Shown: positions 35,032-44,416, counted from the first letter of the stretch. The stretch is 64,000 nucleotides of DNA from JALORV01 sp035429805 (GCA_035429805.1 DAOMFL010000003.1:1-64000); one strand, 5' to 3'. Notes: generated from the sequence alone by a model not told the origin. Numbers and translations are program-made.

Positions 35032-35204
35032 TCCTCTGCTCCTTTTCGAGAACCCCGCCCCGCGGGTGCGTGCGTTTTGCACGGTTTTCGTGCGCTTGGT
35101 CACGCCCGAATGGCTAATCTAGCGTACCCGGGCCAACTACGCACCTTTCGCGCCAATCCGGGTTTCGCCGGGGGCGGCGGCCATCGATCCGGGCCGCCGG
35201 GCGG

Positions 35205-36134
35205 TCAGCCCCCGATTTCGTCGCCGACCTTGTCGGTCGGGAACGTGAACTGCTCCCGCAGCAGCGGACTGACCGGAATGCCGAGCGTGACGCCTTTCGG
35301 CGGAATCGGCGAGTTGAACCACTTGCGGTAGAGCGCCGCGACTTCCCCGTCGATCATCGCGCGGGACAGCACGAGATCGACGTACTTCTTGAACTCGGGG
35401 TCGTTGCGCCGGAGCATGATGGCGAGCGGTTCCACCGTCGTGAATTCGCCGACGACGCTCCACTGCCTGGGATCCTTGCTGTTGGCACGCAGCGCGAACA
35501 GCACGATGTCGTCATGCAGGTAGGCATCGGCGCGCTTCGCCTCGAGTTCCGCGAACGCGGCGTCGGCGTCCTTCGCTTCGATGACGCGCCCGTTGAACAG
35601 GCCTTTTTCCTGCGCGCGAGCCAGGAAGGCGGCGTGCGTGGAGCCGGCGTTGACGACGATGGTCCGGTCGCGCATGCCGGAGAGGCGCTCGATGCCGGAG
35701 TCGGCCCGCACCAGCAGCCGACCGCCGGCAAAGTAGTGCGTGACGGTGAAGGCGGCCTGCTTGCGACGCGCGGCGGTATTCGTCGTGTTGCCGCATTCGA
35801 GGTCGGCCTTGCCTTCGACGATCGCCGGAATACGCTGCGCGGGTGTCACCGCCAGGTACTCGACACGCAGGTTCGGCATCCTCAGGTCGCGCCGCAGCGC
35901 CTCTACGACGCGCAGGCACAGATCGAGCGCATAGCCGACCGGCCGCTTGCCGTCGTCAAGATAGGAAAACGGGATCGAGGATTCCCGGTGCGCCAGCGTG
36001 ATGACGCCGGTGTCGCGGACCTTCTGCAGCGTGGGCGGCTGCTTCGGCGCGTCGGCGGTCTGCGCGTGAACCGTCACGCAGGCCAAACATAAGATTGCGG
36101 CAACCGCCGCCTGCACCCTTCTGCTGCCCATCAC
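35205..36134 (-). CDS. GltI-like amino-acid ABC transporter binding protein
   Basis: A 309-residue periplasmic binding protein with signal peptide MMGSRRVQAAVAAILCLACV, cleaved after VHA near residue 24. The body follows the GltI/DEBP pattern: VITLAHRESSIPFSYLDDG, PVGYALDLC, LECGNTTNTAARRKQ, IVVNAGSTHAAF, FKKYVDLVL and the C-terminal NSPIPPKGV. Glutamate or aspartate is the likely ligand. No permease or ATPase of its own is adjacent. It lies upstream of aapJ on the same strand with about 170 bases between coding regions, so it may feed a transporter encoded elsewhere. Confidence 0.88.
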   Translation of the reverse strand: MMGSRRVQAAVAAILCLACVTVHAQTADAPKQPPTLQKVRDTGVITLAHRESSIPFSYLDDGKRPVGYALDLCLRVVEALRRDLRMPNLRVEYLAVTPAQRIPAIVEGKADLECGNTTNTAARRKQAAFTVTHYFAGGRLLVRADSGIERLSGMRDRTIVVNAGSTHAAFLARAQEKGLFNGRVIEAKDADAAFAELEAKRADAYLHDDIVLFALRANSKDPRQWSVVGEFTTVEPLAIMLRRNDPEFKKYVDLVLSRAMIDGEVAALYRKWFNSPIPPKGVTLGIPVSPLLREQFTFPTDKVGDEIGG

Positions 36135-36197
36135 TCACCTCCGGCCCAATGCGGCGGCGAGTGTAAGCCCGGCGCGACGCGTGCAATCGCCGGAAAT

Positions 36198-38036
36198 TCA
36201 GGCTACCCGCACCGATTCAGACGCAGCACCCGACCGCTCGCGCTCGCGGCTCTGGATGTCCCACATCGCGGCGTAGGCCCCGCGCCGCTGCAGCAGCTCG
36301 GCATGCGTTCCGCGCTCGACGATGCGGCCGTGATCCATCACCAGGATCTGATGGGCGTGCACGACCGTGGACAGACGGTGCGCGATGACCAGCGTCGTGC
36401 GCGTGCGGGAAATCGACTCGAGCTCCTGCTGGATGACCTGCTCGGTGCGGGAGTCGAGCGCCGAAGTGGCTTCGTCGAACACCAGGATCGCCGGGTCCTT
36501 GAGCAGCGTGCGGGCAATCGCCACCCGCTGCTTCTCCCCGCCGGAGAGCTTGAGTCCGCGCTCGCCCACCAGCGTGGCATAGCCGTCCGGCAGCGACTCG
36601 ATGAAATCGTGAATGTGGGCGGCACGGGCGGCGGCCACCACGGCGTCGCGCCCGGACCCGGGCCGGCCGTAGGCGATGTTGTATTCGATCGTGTCGTTGA
36701 ACAGCACGGTGTCCTGCGGCACGATGCCGATCGCCGCGCGCAGACTCTGCTGCGTGACCGAACGAACGTCCTGCCCGTCGATTTTCACGGCGCCGCTGCC
36801 GACGTCGTAAAATCGGAACAGCAGCCGCGCCAGCGTGGACTTGCCCGATCCGGTGGCGCCGACGACGGCCGTCGTCGTGCCGCCTGCAATCGTGAAGTCG
36901 ACGTCGCGCAGCACCGGACGGCGTGGGTCGTAGGCGAATTCCACGTGCTCGAAGCGGACCGCCGCGGCGCCGATCACCAGCGGTCGCGCGTCCGATGCGT
37001 CGGCGATTTCGCGGTTCTGCTCGAGCAGCAAGAACATCCGGTCCATGTCGATCAGGCTCTGCTTGATCTCGCGGTAGATGACGCCGAGGAAGTTGAGCGG
37101 GATGTAGAGCTGGATCATGAAGGCGTTGACCAGCACCAGGTCGCCGATCGTCATGCGGCCATCGACAACGCCGACCGCCGCGCGCCACAGGATCAGCGTC
37201 AGCGCGATCGCGATGATCACCTGCTGCCCGGCGTTGAGCACGTTGAGCGACTGCTGCGACATGACGGCGGTGCGCTGGCTCGCGGCCAGCGTTTCGTCGT
37301 AGCGGCGCGCCTCGTAGTCCTCGTTGCCGAAGTACTTCACCGTCTCGAAGTTGAGCAGCGAATCGACCGCCCGAGACTGCGCTTTCGTCTCCAGTTCGTT
37401 CCAGCGGCGCCGCACGACGGTGCGCCAGTTGGTCACCGTGACCGTGAAGACGATGTAGAAGGCCAGGCTGACGCCGACGATCACCGCGAACCAGACCTCG
37501 TAGTTCCAGACCAGGTAAGCGACCACCAGCGTGATCTCGATCAGCGTCGGCAGGATCGAATACAGCGTGAAGCTGATCAGCGACGAGATGCCGCGGATGC
37601 CATGGTCGATCTCGCGCGTGACCGCGCCCATGCGCCGCTCGAGGTGATAGCGCAGCGACAGCGAGTGCAGGTGCCGGAATGTCTTCAGCGCGAGCGTGCG
37701 CATGGCCGCCTGCGTCACGTTGACGAAGAAGAATTCGCGCAGCTCGGTGAAGAGCGACGTCGATAGCCGCAGCAGGCCGTAACCGACGACCAGCGCCACC
37801 GGAACGATCAGCATTCCCGCCGCGCCCTGCGCCCTTGGCGACAGGCTGTCGACAATCCCCTTCAGCAGGATCGGCACGCTGACCGTGGCGAGTTTCGCCG
37901 CGACCAGGCACGCCAGCGCGAACAGCACGCGCCCCTTGTAGGCCCACAGGTAGGGCAGCAACGTACGCAGCGTGCGCCAGTCGGCGCGCTCGGTGCGCGT
38001 CGATGGCAGGGCTTCGTGGGGAGTGGACCACCTCAT
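36198..38036 (-). CDS. Atm1/HMT1-type ABC exporter
   Basis: A 612-residue half-transporter: six hydrophobic segments (about 40-320), then an ABC ATPase with Walker A GATGSGKST, signature LKLSGGEKQRV, Walker B ILVFDEATSALD and switch His in VIAHRLST. The stretches TREIDHGIRGISSLISFTLY, VDSLLNFETVKYFGNEDYEA and LNVLNAGQQVII are the signature of mitochondrial Atm1/ABCB7 and its bacterial relatives, which export glutathione-bound metals or persulfides. A GST gene elsewhere in the window need not be connected. A second frame on the same strand stays open for almost the whole length but is a codon-bias artefact. Confidence 0.93.
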   Translation of the reverse strand: MRWSTPHEALPSTRTERADWRTLRTLLPYLWAYKGRVLFALACLVAAKLATVSVPILLKGIVDSLSPRAQGAAGMLIVPVALVVGYGLLRLSTSLFTELREFFFVNVTQAAMRTLALKTFRHLHSLSLRYHLERRMGAVTREIDHGIRGISSLISFTLYSILPTLIEITLVVAYLVWNYEVWFAVIVGVSLAFYIVFTVTVTNWRTVVRRRWNELETKAQSRAVDSLLNFETVKYFGNEDYEARRYDETLAASQRTAVMSQQSLNVLNAGQQVIIAIALTLILWRAAVGVVDGRMTIGDLVLVNAFMIQLYIPLNFLGVIYREIKQSLIDMDRMFLLLEQNREIADASDARPLVIGAAAVRFEHVEFAYDPRRPVLRDVDFTIAGGTTTAVVGATGSGKSTLARLLFRFYDVGSGAVKIDGQDVRSVTQQSLRAAIGIVPQDTVLFNDTIEYNIAYGRPGSGRDAVVAAARAAHIHDFIESLPDGYATLVGERGLKLSGGEKQRVAIARTLLKDPAILVFDEATSALDSRTEQVIQQELESISRTRTTLVIAHRLSTVVHAHQILVMDHGRIVERGTHAELLQRRGAYAAMWDIQSRERERSGAASESVRVA

Positions 38037-38040
38037 CAGG

Positions 38041-38200
38041 AGTCGCCGCTCACGTACGCGACCCTTCGGGTCGCACGTGCGCTCGCGGCGGGACGCCCGC
38101 TCCGCGTGCGCTTGGTAGTGTCGGCTTCGCTCCGGAGCGGCCGTGCGCTGCGCCGAACATCAACTGCACGGCACCCTCCCCTCTATCCCGCCTGGCGGGA
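38041..38200 (+). repeat. Interspersed variable-hairpin repeat, copy C
   Basis: GTACGC (38054-38059), a 5-bp stem GACCC/GGGTC with a TTC loop, GCACGTGC (38073-38080), the shared block GTCGGCTTCGCTCCGGAG (38120 on), GCACGGCACCCTCCC, and a closing hairpin CCCGCC/GGCGGG (38187-38199). Box order and spacing match copy A at 10435. It fills the space between divergent genes, so unlike copies B and D it is not at a 3' end. Confidence 0.8.
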
Positions 38201-38268
38201 GGGTGACCGAGCGATGCGTACACTCGCGCAGAGTTGGCAACATTGCGCGATTATCCACTCGCCAAGAC

Positions 38269-39105
38269 ATGAGCTTTGCGGGCAAATCCGTTGTGATTAC
38301 CGGGGCCAGTGACGGCATCGGCGCGGAGCTGGCGCGGCAGCTGGCGCGCGAGGGCGCGAAGCTTGCACTGGCAGCACGCACGCAGCAAGCCCTGGAGCGC
38401 GCGGCGGCCGAGTGCCGCGCCCTCGGTGCGGAGGCGATCGAGGTTGTCACCGATGTCGGCGTCGAGGAGGACTGCCGGCGCCTGATCGAGCGGGCGGTCG
38501 CGGCGTTCGGAGGCATCGACGTGCTGGTGGCGAACGCCGGCATTTCGATGCATGCGCGCTTCACCGGGATCGACGACTTCACCACCTTCGAACGGCTGTT
38601 CCGCATCAATGCGATGGGCACGATCTGGTGCGTCCGGCACGCCTACCCGCACCTGAAGCAGGCACGCGGGCTCATCGTGGGCGTGTCGTCGCTCGCCGGT
38701 CGCACCGGCGTGCCGGAACGCACGACCTACTGCACCAGCAAGTTCGCGCAATCCGGGTTTCTCGACGCGCTGCGGATCGAAGCGGCGGACGACGGCATTG
38801 CGGTGATGGTGGCATTTCCCGGCGTCGTCGCCACTGAGATCAGGCGCCGCGGCTGGAACGGTCGCGGCGAACCCGCCGGAGTCTCGGGCCTGTCCGAAGC
38901 CGGGGCGATGCCGGTGGACGAATGTGCCCGGCTCATCGTCGACGGCATGCGCGCCCGGCGTCGTGAGGTCGTGATGACCGCGCGCGGCCGCATCGGCCTC
39001 TGGCTCAAGATGCTGGCGCCCGGCCTGGTGGACCGGATGGCACGGGCCGCGCTGGCCAATTCGCCCGATGCGGGCACGCAGGATTCATCCAGGAGGCCGT
39101 CATGA
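38269..39105 (+). CDS. Short-chain dehydrogenase/reductase
   Basis: The protein has 278 residues from the ATG at 38269. Upstream in-frame codons run through repeat copy C and are rejected. A classical SDR: cofactor motif GASDGIG, NAG strand motif (VANAGIS), catalytic Ser in GVSSLAG and YCTSK Tyr-Lys. The overall pattern (VAFPGVVATEIRRRG, LKMLAPGLVDRMA) resembles DHRS7-like and RhlG-like SDRs acting on lipids or hydrophobic alcohols. Its TGA overlaps the ATG of yciA, so the two are translated together, which supports an acyl or lipid substrate. Confidence 0.9.
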   Translation: MSFAGKSVVITGASDGIGAELARQLAREGAKLALAARTQQALERAAAECRALGAEAIEVVTDVGVEEDCRRLIERAVAAFGGIDVLVANAGISMHARFTGIDDFTTFERLFRINAMGTIWCVRHAYPHLKQARGLIVGVSSLAGRTGVPERTTYCTSKFAQSGFLDALRIEAADDGIAVMVAFPGVVATEIRRRGWNGRGEPAGVSGLSEAGAMPVDECARLIVDGMRARRREVVMTARGRIGLWLKMLAPGLVDRMARAALANSPDAGTQDSSRRPS

Positions 39106-39497
39106 CGAGCGCGACGCAGTTGCCAGAGGACCAGGTCGCGGTGCTGCGCATGATGCCGATGCCATCGGACGCGAACATCCACGGCGACGTGTTCGGCGGC
39201 TGGATCATGTCGCACGTCGACATCGCCGGTGCGATACCGGCCGCACGCCGCGCCTCGGGACGGGTGGCGACGGTCGCGGTGACGTCGTTCCTGTTCAAGC
39301 AGCCGGTCTTCGTCGGCGATCTCGTCAGCTTCTACGCCAACGTCCTGAAGACCGGCCGCACCTCGGTGACGGTCGAGGTCGAGGTGTACGCCGAGCGCAA
39401 CCGCCTGCAGAAGGAGGTGGTGAAGGTGACCGAGGCGACGCTGGTCTACGTGGCGACCGACGAGCACCGGCAGCCGCGGCCGCTGCCGGCGCTGTAG
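39102..39497 (+). CDS. yciA: Acyl-CoA thioesterase YciA
   Basis: A 131-residue single hotdog domain. The active-site helix region NIHGDVFGGWIMSHVDIAGA, and SFLFKQPVFVGDLVSFYA with ERNRLQKEVVKVTEATLVYV, are typical of YciA, a hexameric cytoplasmic hydrolase of a broad range of acyl-CoAs. The ATG lies in the stop of the SDR (ATGA). It converges on the flavoprotein gene, 19 bases away. Confidence 0.93.
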   Translation: MTSATQLPEDQVAVLRMMPMPSDANIHGDVFGGWIMSHVDIAGAIPAARRASGRVATVAVTSFLFKQPVFVGDLVSFYANVLKTGRTSVTVEVEVYAERNRLQKEVVKVTEATLVYVATDEHRQPRPLPAL

Positions 39498-39516
39498 AGC
39501 GGCGTCCGGACCGGCG

Positions 39517-40908
39517 TCAGTACGCCAGTTCCGCGGCGGTGCGTCCGGCGAGGTAGCCGCCGACCACGGCCGCCAGCAGGCCGTTGCCCTCGAGGTAGCC
39601 GCCTCCGGCGTCGCCAGAGAGTCCTCGCGCCGCGCCGCCGGCTGCCAGCAGGTTCGGCAGCGCACTGCCGTCGGCCCGCAGCACGCGCCCTCCCGCATCG
39701 ATCGCGAGCCCGCCCTCGGTGCCGAGCAGCGCGCTCGTCACCTGCACTCCGTAGTACGGACCGAGCAGCATCTGCGACGCATGGAAGCTGCGGCCGAAGT
39801 CGTCGATGTCGTCCTCGAACGCGAGCGCGTTCACGAGTGCCACCGTCTGCTCGAGTCCGGCGCGGTCGATTCCCAGCGTTTCGGCAAGGTCGCGAAGCGT
39901 GGAACCGCGCTTGATCAGCCCGTTGGCAACCGCCTCCGGATAGTTGGGCATCGTCAGCCCCACCTCGTGGATGCGCTCGTCGTAGATGTTGAAGGCAATG
40001 CCCTCCGGCTGCGCCAGCACGAAGAGCGCGCTTTCGGAGTAGCCCTCATGCTCGTTGCCGAAGCGCTCGCCGAGACGGTTCACCTGGATCGCGCCCTCGG
40101 TCATCAGCGCCCACGGCAACTGCAGCCTTTGCGGCATGACGACCGAGCTGTGCGCCTGGAAGCCATCCAGGTCCTCGACCGCGGCGCCGAGTTCGCCGCC
40201 CCACGCCAGCGCATCGCCCTGGCTGCCCGTGTGCCCGGCAAACGGCAGCGTCCGCACATCGGGCAGATGGCGCGCCACCAGTTCCGCATTGCCCGCAAAG
40301 CCGTTGGTCGCGACGACCAGCACCGAGCAGCCGACGTCGACCGTCTCGCGTTCGCCGCGCAGGACACGCACGCCGAGCACGCGCTGTTCGCCGTCAACAT
40401 AGAGATCGGTCACGCGGGAGCCCGGCTGCATGCGCACGCCGCGGGCCGCGAGCGCCCGGTACAGCGCCGAGAGGAACGCCGTGCCGCCCCGCTCGGCCAG
40501 CGAATGCATGCGCGCCGCCGTGTGCCCCGGCGCCGTTCCCTCGACGAGTTCGAAGCCGACTCCGCAGGCTGTCTCGATCCAGTCGATCGTCCCGGCGGCC
40601 GCGCGCGTGTAAGCCTCGACCAGGTGCGCAGCCGAGCGGCCGTTCGACTTCGACTGGATGTCGTCGGCGAACTGCTCCGGGGAATCGCTGATCTCGCGCG
40701 CCTTCTGCGCGCGCGTGCCGGCTGCCGGGATCATTCCCGAAGAAGACGCGGTCGCGCCGGTCGGCGCGGCGTCGCGCTCGAGCACCAGCACCTTGGCCCC
40801 GACGTCGCGCGCGGAGAGCGCGGCCAGCGCGCCGGCGGCGCCGGCACCGATGACGATGACCGGCACCGACGTCGAGAAGTGCGGAATTCGGTCGCGTATG
40901 ACAGCCAT
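39517..40908 (-). CDS. FAD-dependent oxidoreductase, fumarate-reductase/ketosteroid-dehydrogenase family
   Basis: The protein has 463 residues from the ATG at 40908. The N-terminal dinucleotide motif VIVIGAGAAGALAALSA, the ASSSGMIPAAGTR FAD loop and the C-terminal GGLAIDAGGRVL with ALPNLLAAGGAARGL mark the flavoprotein family that includes succinate dehydrogenase subunit A, 3-ketosteroid dehydrogenases and tricarballylate dehydrogenase. There is no signal peptide or heme domain. It follows the amidase gene by 10 bases on the same strand, so a joint catabolic task on an amide-bearing substrate is plausible but unproven. Confidence 0.85.
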   Translation of the reverse strand: MAVIRDRIPHFSTSVPVIVIGAGAAGALAALSARDVGAKVLVLERDAAPTGATASSSGMIPAAGTRAQKAREISDSPEQFADDIQSKSNGRSAAHLVEAYTRAAAGTIDWIETACGVGFELVEGTAPGHTAARMHSLAERGGTAFLSALYRALAARGVRMQPGSRVTDLYVDGEQRVLGVRVLRGERETVDVGCSVLVVATNGFAGNAELVARHLPDVRTLPFAGHTGSQGDALAWGGELGAAVEDLDGFQAHSSVVMPQRLQLPWALMTEGAIQVNRLGERFGNEHEGYSESALFVLAQPEGIAFNIYDERIHEVGLTMPNYPEAVANGLIKRGSTLRDLAETLGIDRAGLEQTVALVNALAFEDDIDDFGRSFHASQMLLGPYYGVQVTSALLGTEGGLAIDAGGRVLRADGSALPNLLAAGGAARGLSGDAGGGYLEGNGLLAAVVGGYLAGRTAAELAY

Positions 40909-40918
40909 GCCGGGAGCG

Positions 40919-42241
40919 TCAGTAGGCCGCCAGTTGCGCCTCGATCCAGCTCGCTGCGGCCAGCGCGCGCTCGTCCTCGCCCGGCCGCGCGACCACCTGC
41001 AGCCCGAGCGGCAGCCCGCTTTCGCCGCGCGCGATCGTTGTCGGCACGGGCACGTTGATCTGCGGTCCGCCAAGGAAGTGCCACGGCCGGTTGAACTGCG
41101 GATCACCGGTGGCGCCCAGCCCCAGTGGTGCCTCGCCCGGAGCGCTCGGCGTCAGCACGACCTCGGCGTCACCGAACAGCAGGTCGAGTGCGGCTACACA
41201 CTGGCGCCCGACCTGCAGCGCCTCGACGTACTCGGGACCGCTCACCGCCCGTCCCTCGTCGATCAGCGATGCGAGCCGGCTCGACAGCAGCTCGCGCCGG
41301 TACTGCGCCTCGGGGCCGAGTTGCCTTGCCGTTTCGAACAGCTGCACGATGCGCTGCGCGTCGGCGAGGCGCGAGAAGGCCGGCTGGTCGCCAGACGCCT
41401 CATACGGCCAGGCGATTTCGCGCACCCGCGCGCCGCGCGCGCCGAGCAGCCGTGCCACCTTCTCGAGCGCCGCCAGCATCGACGGCGCTAGCTGCGCCTG
41501 CCACGGCGTCGCCGTCCACGCGATCCGCGGCGCCTGCGCCTTGGCCGGCGCGTGCTGCCACTGCGGCCTCAACGCCATGCTGGCCGCCACGAACGCGACC
41601 TCCTCCACGCTGCGCGCGAATGCGCCCACCACGTCGAGCGTGTCCGACACCGGCTTCACGCCGGAGCGAGGCACCGCGCCCCGCGTCGGCACGAATCCGA
41701 CGACACCGCAAAATGACGCCGGCCGGATCACCGAGCCCGCCGTCTGGGTGCCGAGCGCAAACGGCGCCATGAGCGCCGCGACCGCAGCCGCCGATCCGCT
41801 CGAAGAGCCGCCGGGCGTGTGTCCGAGCCCGCGCGGGTTGTGCGTCGGCCCCGGGGTGAAGTTGGCGAGCTCCGCGGTCACGGTCTTGCCGAATACGTAG
41901 GCGCCGGCACTGCGCAGGGCAGCGACGCACGCGGCATCGGCCTGCGGCACGTGACCGAGAAAGATCGCCGAGCCGTACTCGCTCGCGATGTCGGCCGTGT
42001 CGATGTTGTCCTTCACGGCCACCGGCAGGCCATGCAGCGGTCCGCGCCAGTCGACGCGATCGAGTTCGCGCGCGGTCTCGAGCGCGCGGGCCGGTTCGAC
42101 CCAGGCGAACGCGCGCACCTGCGGTTCCTGCTCATGGAGCGCGTCGACGAACGAATGGGTGACCGCTTCGCAACTGACTTCATGCGCGGCGATCATGCGC
42201 GCCAGCCGCGTGGCCGGCATTCGATTCAGTGGTGTCTTCAT
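40919..42241 (-). CDS. Amidase (amidase-signature family)
   Basis: A 440-residue serine hydrolase. The Ser-cisSer-Lys triad is readable: Lys in LPVAVKDNIDT, and the serines in TPGGSSSGSAAAVAA and GTQTAGSVIRPASFCG. It cleaves a carboxylic amide to acid plus ammonia. It is not GatA-like, since no gatB or gatC is near and the C-terminus is short. The closest types are AtzE or general aryl/aliphatic amidases. It forms a two-gene unit with the flavoprotein downstream and is set apart from the fatty-acid run by a terminator at 42303-42341. Confidence 0.92.
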   Translation of the reverse strand: MKTPLNRMPATRLARMIAAHEVSCEAVTHSFVDALHEQEPQVRAFAWVEPARALETARELDRVDWRGPLHGLPVAVKDNIDTADIASEYGSAIFLGHVPQADAACVAALRSAGAYVFGKTVTAELANFTPGPTHNPRGLGHTPGGSSSGSAAAVAALMAPFALGTQTAGSVIRPASFCGVVGFVPTRGAVPRSGVKPVSDTLDVVGAFARSVEEVAFVAASMALRPQWQHAPAKAQAPRIAWTATPWQAQLAPSMLAALEKVARLLGARGARVREIAWPYEASGDQPAFSRLADAQRIVQLFETARQLGPEAQYRRELLSSRLASLIDEGRAVSGPEYVEALQVGRQCVAALDLLFGDAEVVLTPSAPGEAPLGLGATGDPQFNRPWHFLGGPQINVPVPTTIARGESGLPLGLQVVARPGEDERALAAASWIEAQLAAY

Positions 42242-42302
42242 TGTGCCCCCGACGCATCGAATCTACCGCACGCGCCGCCGTGACCGGCTGCCGGCAGTCA
42301 AG

Positions 42303-42341
42303 GAAAAAGGGCGTCTGCAGAGGCCCTGTTTCTGACGCCCT
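42303..42341 (-). terminator. Intrinsic terminator after the acyl-CoA gene run
   Basis: On the minus strand a stem AGGGCGTC/GACGCCCT (outer 8 bp, with an inner CAGA/TCTG pairing possible) is followed by TTTTTCC. It lies about 50 bases after the stop of the HSDL2-like SDR and closes the long run coming from 53 kb. Confidence 0.82.
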
Positions 42342-42392
42342 ACACCGTCCGGCGGATTGCCGGCCCCGCGGGCGCTGCGACCGCCCCGCCGC

Positions 42393-43220
42393 TCAGAGGA
42401 ACAGGTCCGGCATCAGCTGGCGGCTGCCGGGCACCACTGAATACCTGCCGAGGTCGGTGACGCCCGCCTTCGCAAGCACTTCCTCGTCGATGAAGAAGTT
42501 GCCGGTCGTCGTCGCAGACTCCGAGGTGAGGATGGCGTGGGCGGCGTCCGCCATGATTTCGGGCGTGCGGCAATGCTCGGGTCGCACGCCCGGAATCATC
42601 TGCAGCGCGGCGGTCTGGATGACGGTGCGCGGCCACAACGCGTTGACGGCGATGCCGTAGGGGCGGAACTCCTCGGCGTGCCCGAGCACGCACATGCTCA
42701 TGCCGTACTTCGCCATCGTGTAGGCGACGTGCGGCGCGAACCAGCGCGGTTCCATGTTGAGCGGCGGCGACAGCGTCAGGATGTGCGGATTGCGCTTGCG
42801 CTCGCCCGACTGCTTGAGATACGGCAGGCAGGCCTGCGTACAGAGGAAGGTGCCGCGCACGTTGACGCCGAACATCAGGTCGAAGCGCTTCATCGGCGTC
42901 GTCTCGGTCGGCGTCAGGTTGATAGCGCTGGCATTGTTGATCAGGATGTCGATGCCGCCGAAGGTCTCGGCGGCCTTCCTCGCTGCGCCGACGACCTGAT
43001 CCTCGTCCCGGATATCACACTGAATGGCCAGCGCCCTGCCGCCGGCCGCTTCGATCTCGGCGGCGGCGCTGTGGATCGTGCCCGGCAGCCTGGGATTCGG
43101 ATCTGCGGTCTTGGCGGCGATGGCGACATTGGCGCCGTCGGCGGCTGCGCGCTTGACGATTGCCAGCCCGATGCCGCGCGAGGCGCCCGAGATGAAGATG
43201 GTCCTGCCCTTGAGGTTCAT
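42393..43220 (-). CDS. HSDL2-like short-chain dehydrogenase
   Basis: A 275-residue classical SDR: GASRGIG, NNASAI in place of NNAG, and catalytic YTMAKYGMS. The long insert KTADPNPRLPGTIHSAAAEI after the second strand, and PPLNMEPRWFAPHVAYTMAK, are hallmarks of hydroxysteroid-dehydrogenase-like protein 2, a fatty-acid-linked enzyme in animals, here without the C-terminal SCP2 domain. Its start overlaps the stop of the SGNH hydrolase gene (ATGA). It is the last gene before the terminator. A role with long-chain acyl substrates is inferred from neighbours. Confidence 0.87.
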   Translation of the reverse strand: MNLKGRTIFISGASRGIGLAIVKRAAADGANVAIAAKTADPNPRLPGTIHSAAAEIEAAGGRALAIQCDIRDEDQVVGAARKAAETFGGIDILINNASAINLTPTETTPMKRFDLMFGVNVRGTFLCTQACLPYLKQSGERKRNPHILTLSPPLNMEPRWFAPHVAYTMAKYGMSMCVLGHAEEFRPYGIAVNALWPRTVIQTAALQMIPGVRPEHCRTPEIMADAAHAILTSESATTTGNFFIDEEVLAKAGVTDLGRYSVVPGSRQLMPDLFL

Positions 43221-43966
43221 GCGGTCTCCCGAATGGTGGCTTCGCGCGCATCGTCGCGCACGAGGTGAACGATGCGGTCGGCGAGACGATCGGCGACGCG
43301 CGCGTAGAGCGCCGGCGCCGGATGGAAGCCGTCCTCGCAGAAGAGATCCGGGCGCGCGATGCCGTCCATCACGACGTGCGTGACCCCGGGGTGCCGCGCG
43401 GCCCAGCGGGCCTGCGCGCGGTTGTTGCGGCGTGCAGCCTGGCCCGCGTACCAGGCGAGCGGTCGCGGCAGCGCCGGGAACTTCTCCATTTCCGGCAGCG
43501 ATGGAAAGACGACGTGACGCACGCCGGCGTGCACCTGCAGCCAGTCGGACATGAGCATGCGCTGGCGGATCGCAAATGCGAGCGGCACGTCCTTCGTGAT
43601 GTCGTTGACGCCGACGATGACGACCGCGACATCGGCGGCACGTGGTCGCGCACGGATCAGCCGCTGCACCACGCCTTCGGACGTCAGGCCGGATTCGGCC
43701 ACGAGCTGCCAGGCCACCGCGCCTTCCAGTCCCCGCGCGAGCCGCTCGGCCATCGGCACCACCAGCGCGTCGCGCTGCGTCCGCGCGCCAACCCCCAGGG
43801 CACTTGAATCGCCTGCGACCAGCAGCCGCAACACCGGTGGACCGCGCCCCGCGATGCCGCGCCGCGGGCCGTCCGGCTCCGGCAGTTCGATCGCCGTGCG
43901 GCGCAAGCGCAGCGCCTGGGCCGCCAGCAGGGGCCCGAGCGCCAGCCGTGTCGCGATGTCCAGCAT
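43217..43966 (-). CDS. SGNH/GDSL-type hydrolase
   Basis: The protein has 249 residues. The four SGNH blocks can be read: Ser in LLVAGDSSALGVGAR, Gly in ESGLTSEGV, Asn in IVGVNDITKD and the Asp-x-x-His end CEDGFHPAP. A hydrophobic N-terminus (LDIATRLALGPLLAAQALRL) could be a membrane anchor. Esterase or lipase activity is expected. Its TGA overlaps the next gene's ATG. Its placement in a beta-oxidation run suggests it frees acyl chains for breakdown. Confidence 0.87.
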   Translation of the reverse strand: MLDIATRLALGPLLAAQALRLRRTAIELPEPDGPRRGIAGRGPPVLRLLVAGDSSALGVGARTQRDALVVPMAERLARGLEGAVAWQLVAESGLTSEGVVQRLIRARPRAADVAVVIVGVNDITKDVPLAFAIRQRMLMSDWLQVHAGVRHVVFPSLPEMEKFPALPRPLAWYAGQAARRNNRAQARWAARHPGVTHVVMDGIARPDLFCEDGFHPAPALYARVADRLADRIVHLVRDDAREATIRETA

Positions 43967-43969
43967 TTC

Positions 43970-44398
43970 TCAGCCTTTGGGCCAGAGGATCATCTGCGTG
44001 CAGCGGAACAGCGCAATCGTCTTGCCGCTTTCGACGTGCGTCACGACGGCGTCCCACACCTGCGTGGTCCGGCCCTGGTGTGCCGAGGTCGCGACCGAGC
44101 GCAATGTGCCTTCGGTGGCGGTGCCGATGAAGTTGGACTTCAGTTCGATCGTCGTGAAGTTGGTCGCGCCCTCCGGCAGGTGCGCGATCGTCGCGTAGCC
44201 CGCGGAGGTGTCCGCCAGCGCGATGACCGATGCGGCATGCAGGAAGCCGTTGGGCGCGAGGTACTGCGGCCGGATCCGGTATTCCATCGTCAGGCTGCCT
44301 TCGCGCACCTCGACGACCTTCATGCTGAACCACCCCGGCAGGTTGTCACCCGAGCGGCTATTGAGCTTCTCGAGCGTCATCTCGTGGCGCAGCGCCAT
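43970..44398 (-). CDS. PaaI-family hotdog thioesterase
   Basis: A 142-residue hotdog protein with the PaaI active-site region YLAPNGFLHAASVIALADTS, then AGYATIAHLPEG, and ELKSNFIGTATEGTLRSVA. PaaI-type enzymes hydrolyse aromatic or stalled acyl-CoA intermediates and return free CoA. It sits 3 bases after the start-proximal end of the SGNH gene in the same run and follows the enoyl-CoA hydratase by 18 bases. Confidence 0.9.
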   Translation of the reverse strand: MALRHEMTLEKLNSRSGDNLPGWFSMKVVEVREGSLTMEYRIRPQYLAPNGFLHAASVIALADTSAGYATIAHLPEGATNFTTIELKSNFIGTATEGTLRSVATSAHQGRTTQVWDAVVTHVESGKTIALFRCTQMILWPKG

Positions 44399-44416
44399 GA
44401 CGGGCTCCCGCGTGTC

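Noticed and set aside
36217..38031. A 604-residue open frame on the same strand as the Atm1-type exporter
   Set aside because: It is arginine/alanine-rich, matches no family and exists only because GC-rich codons remove stops in the shifted frame. The other frame has all ABC motifs.
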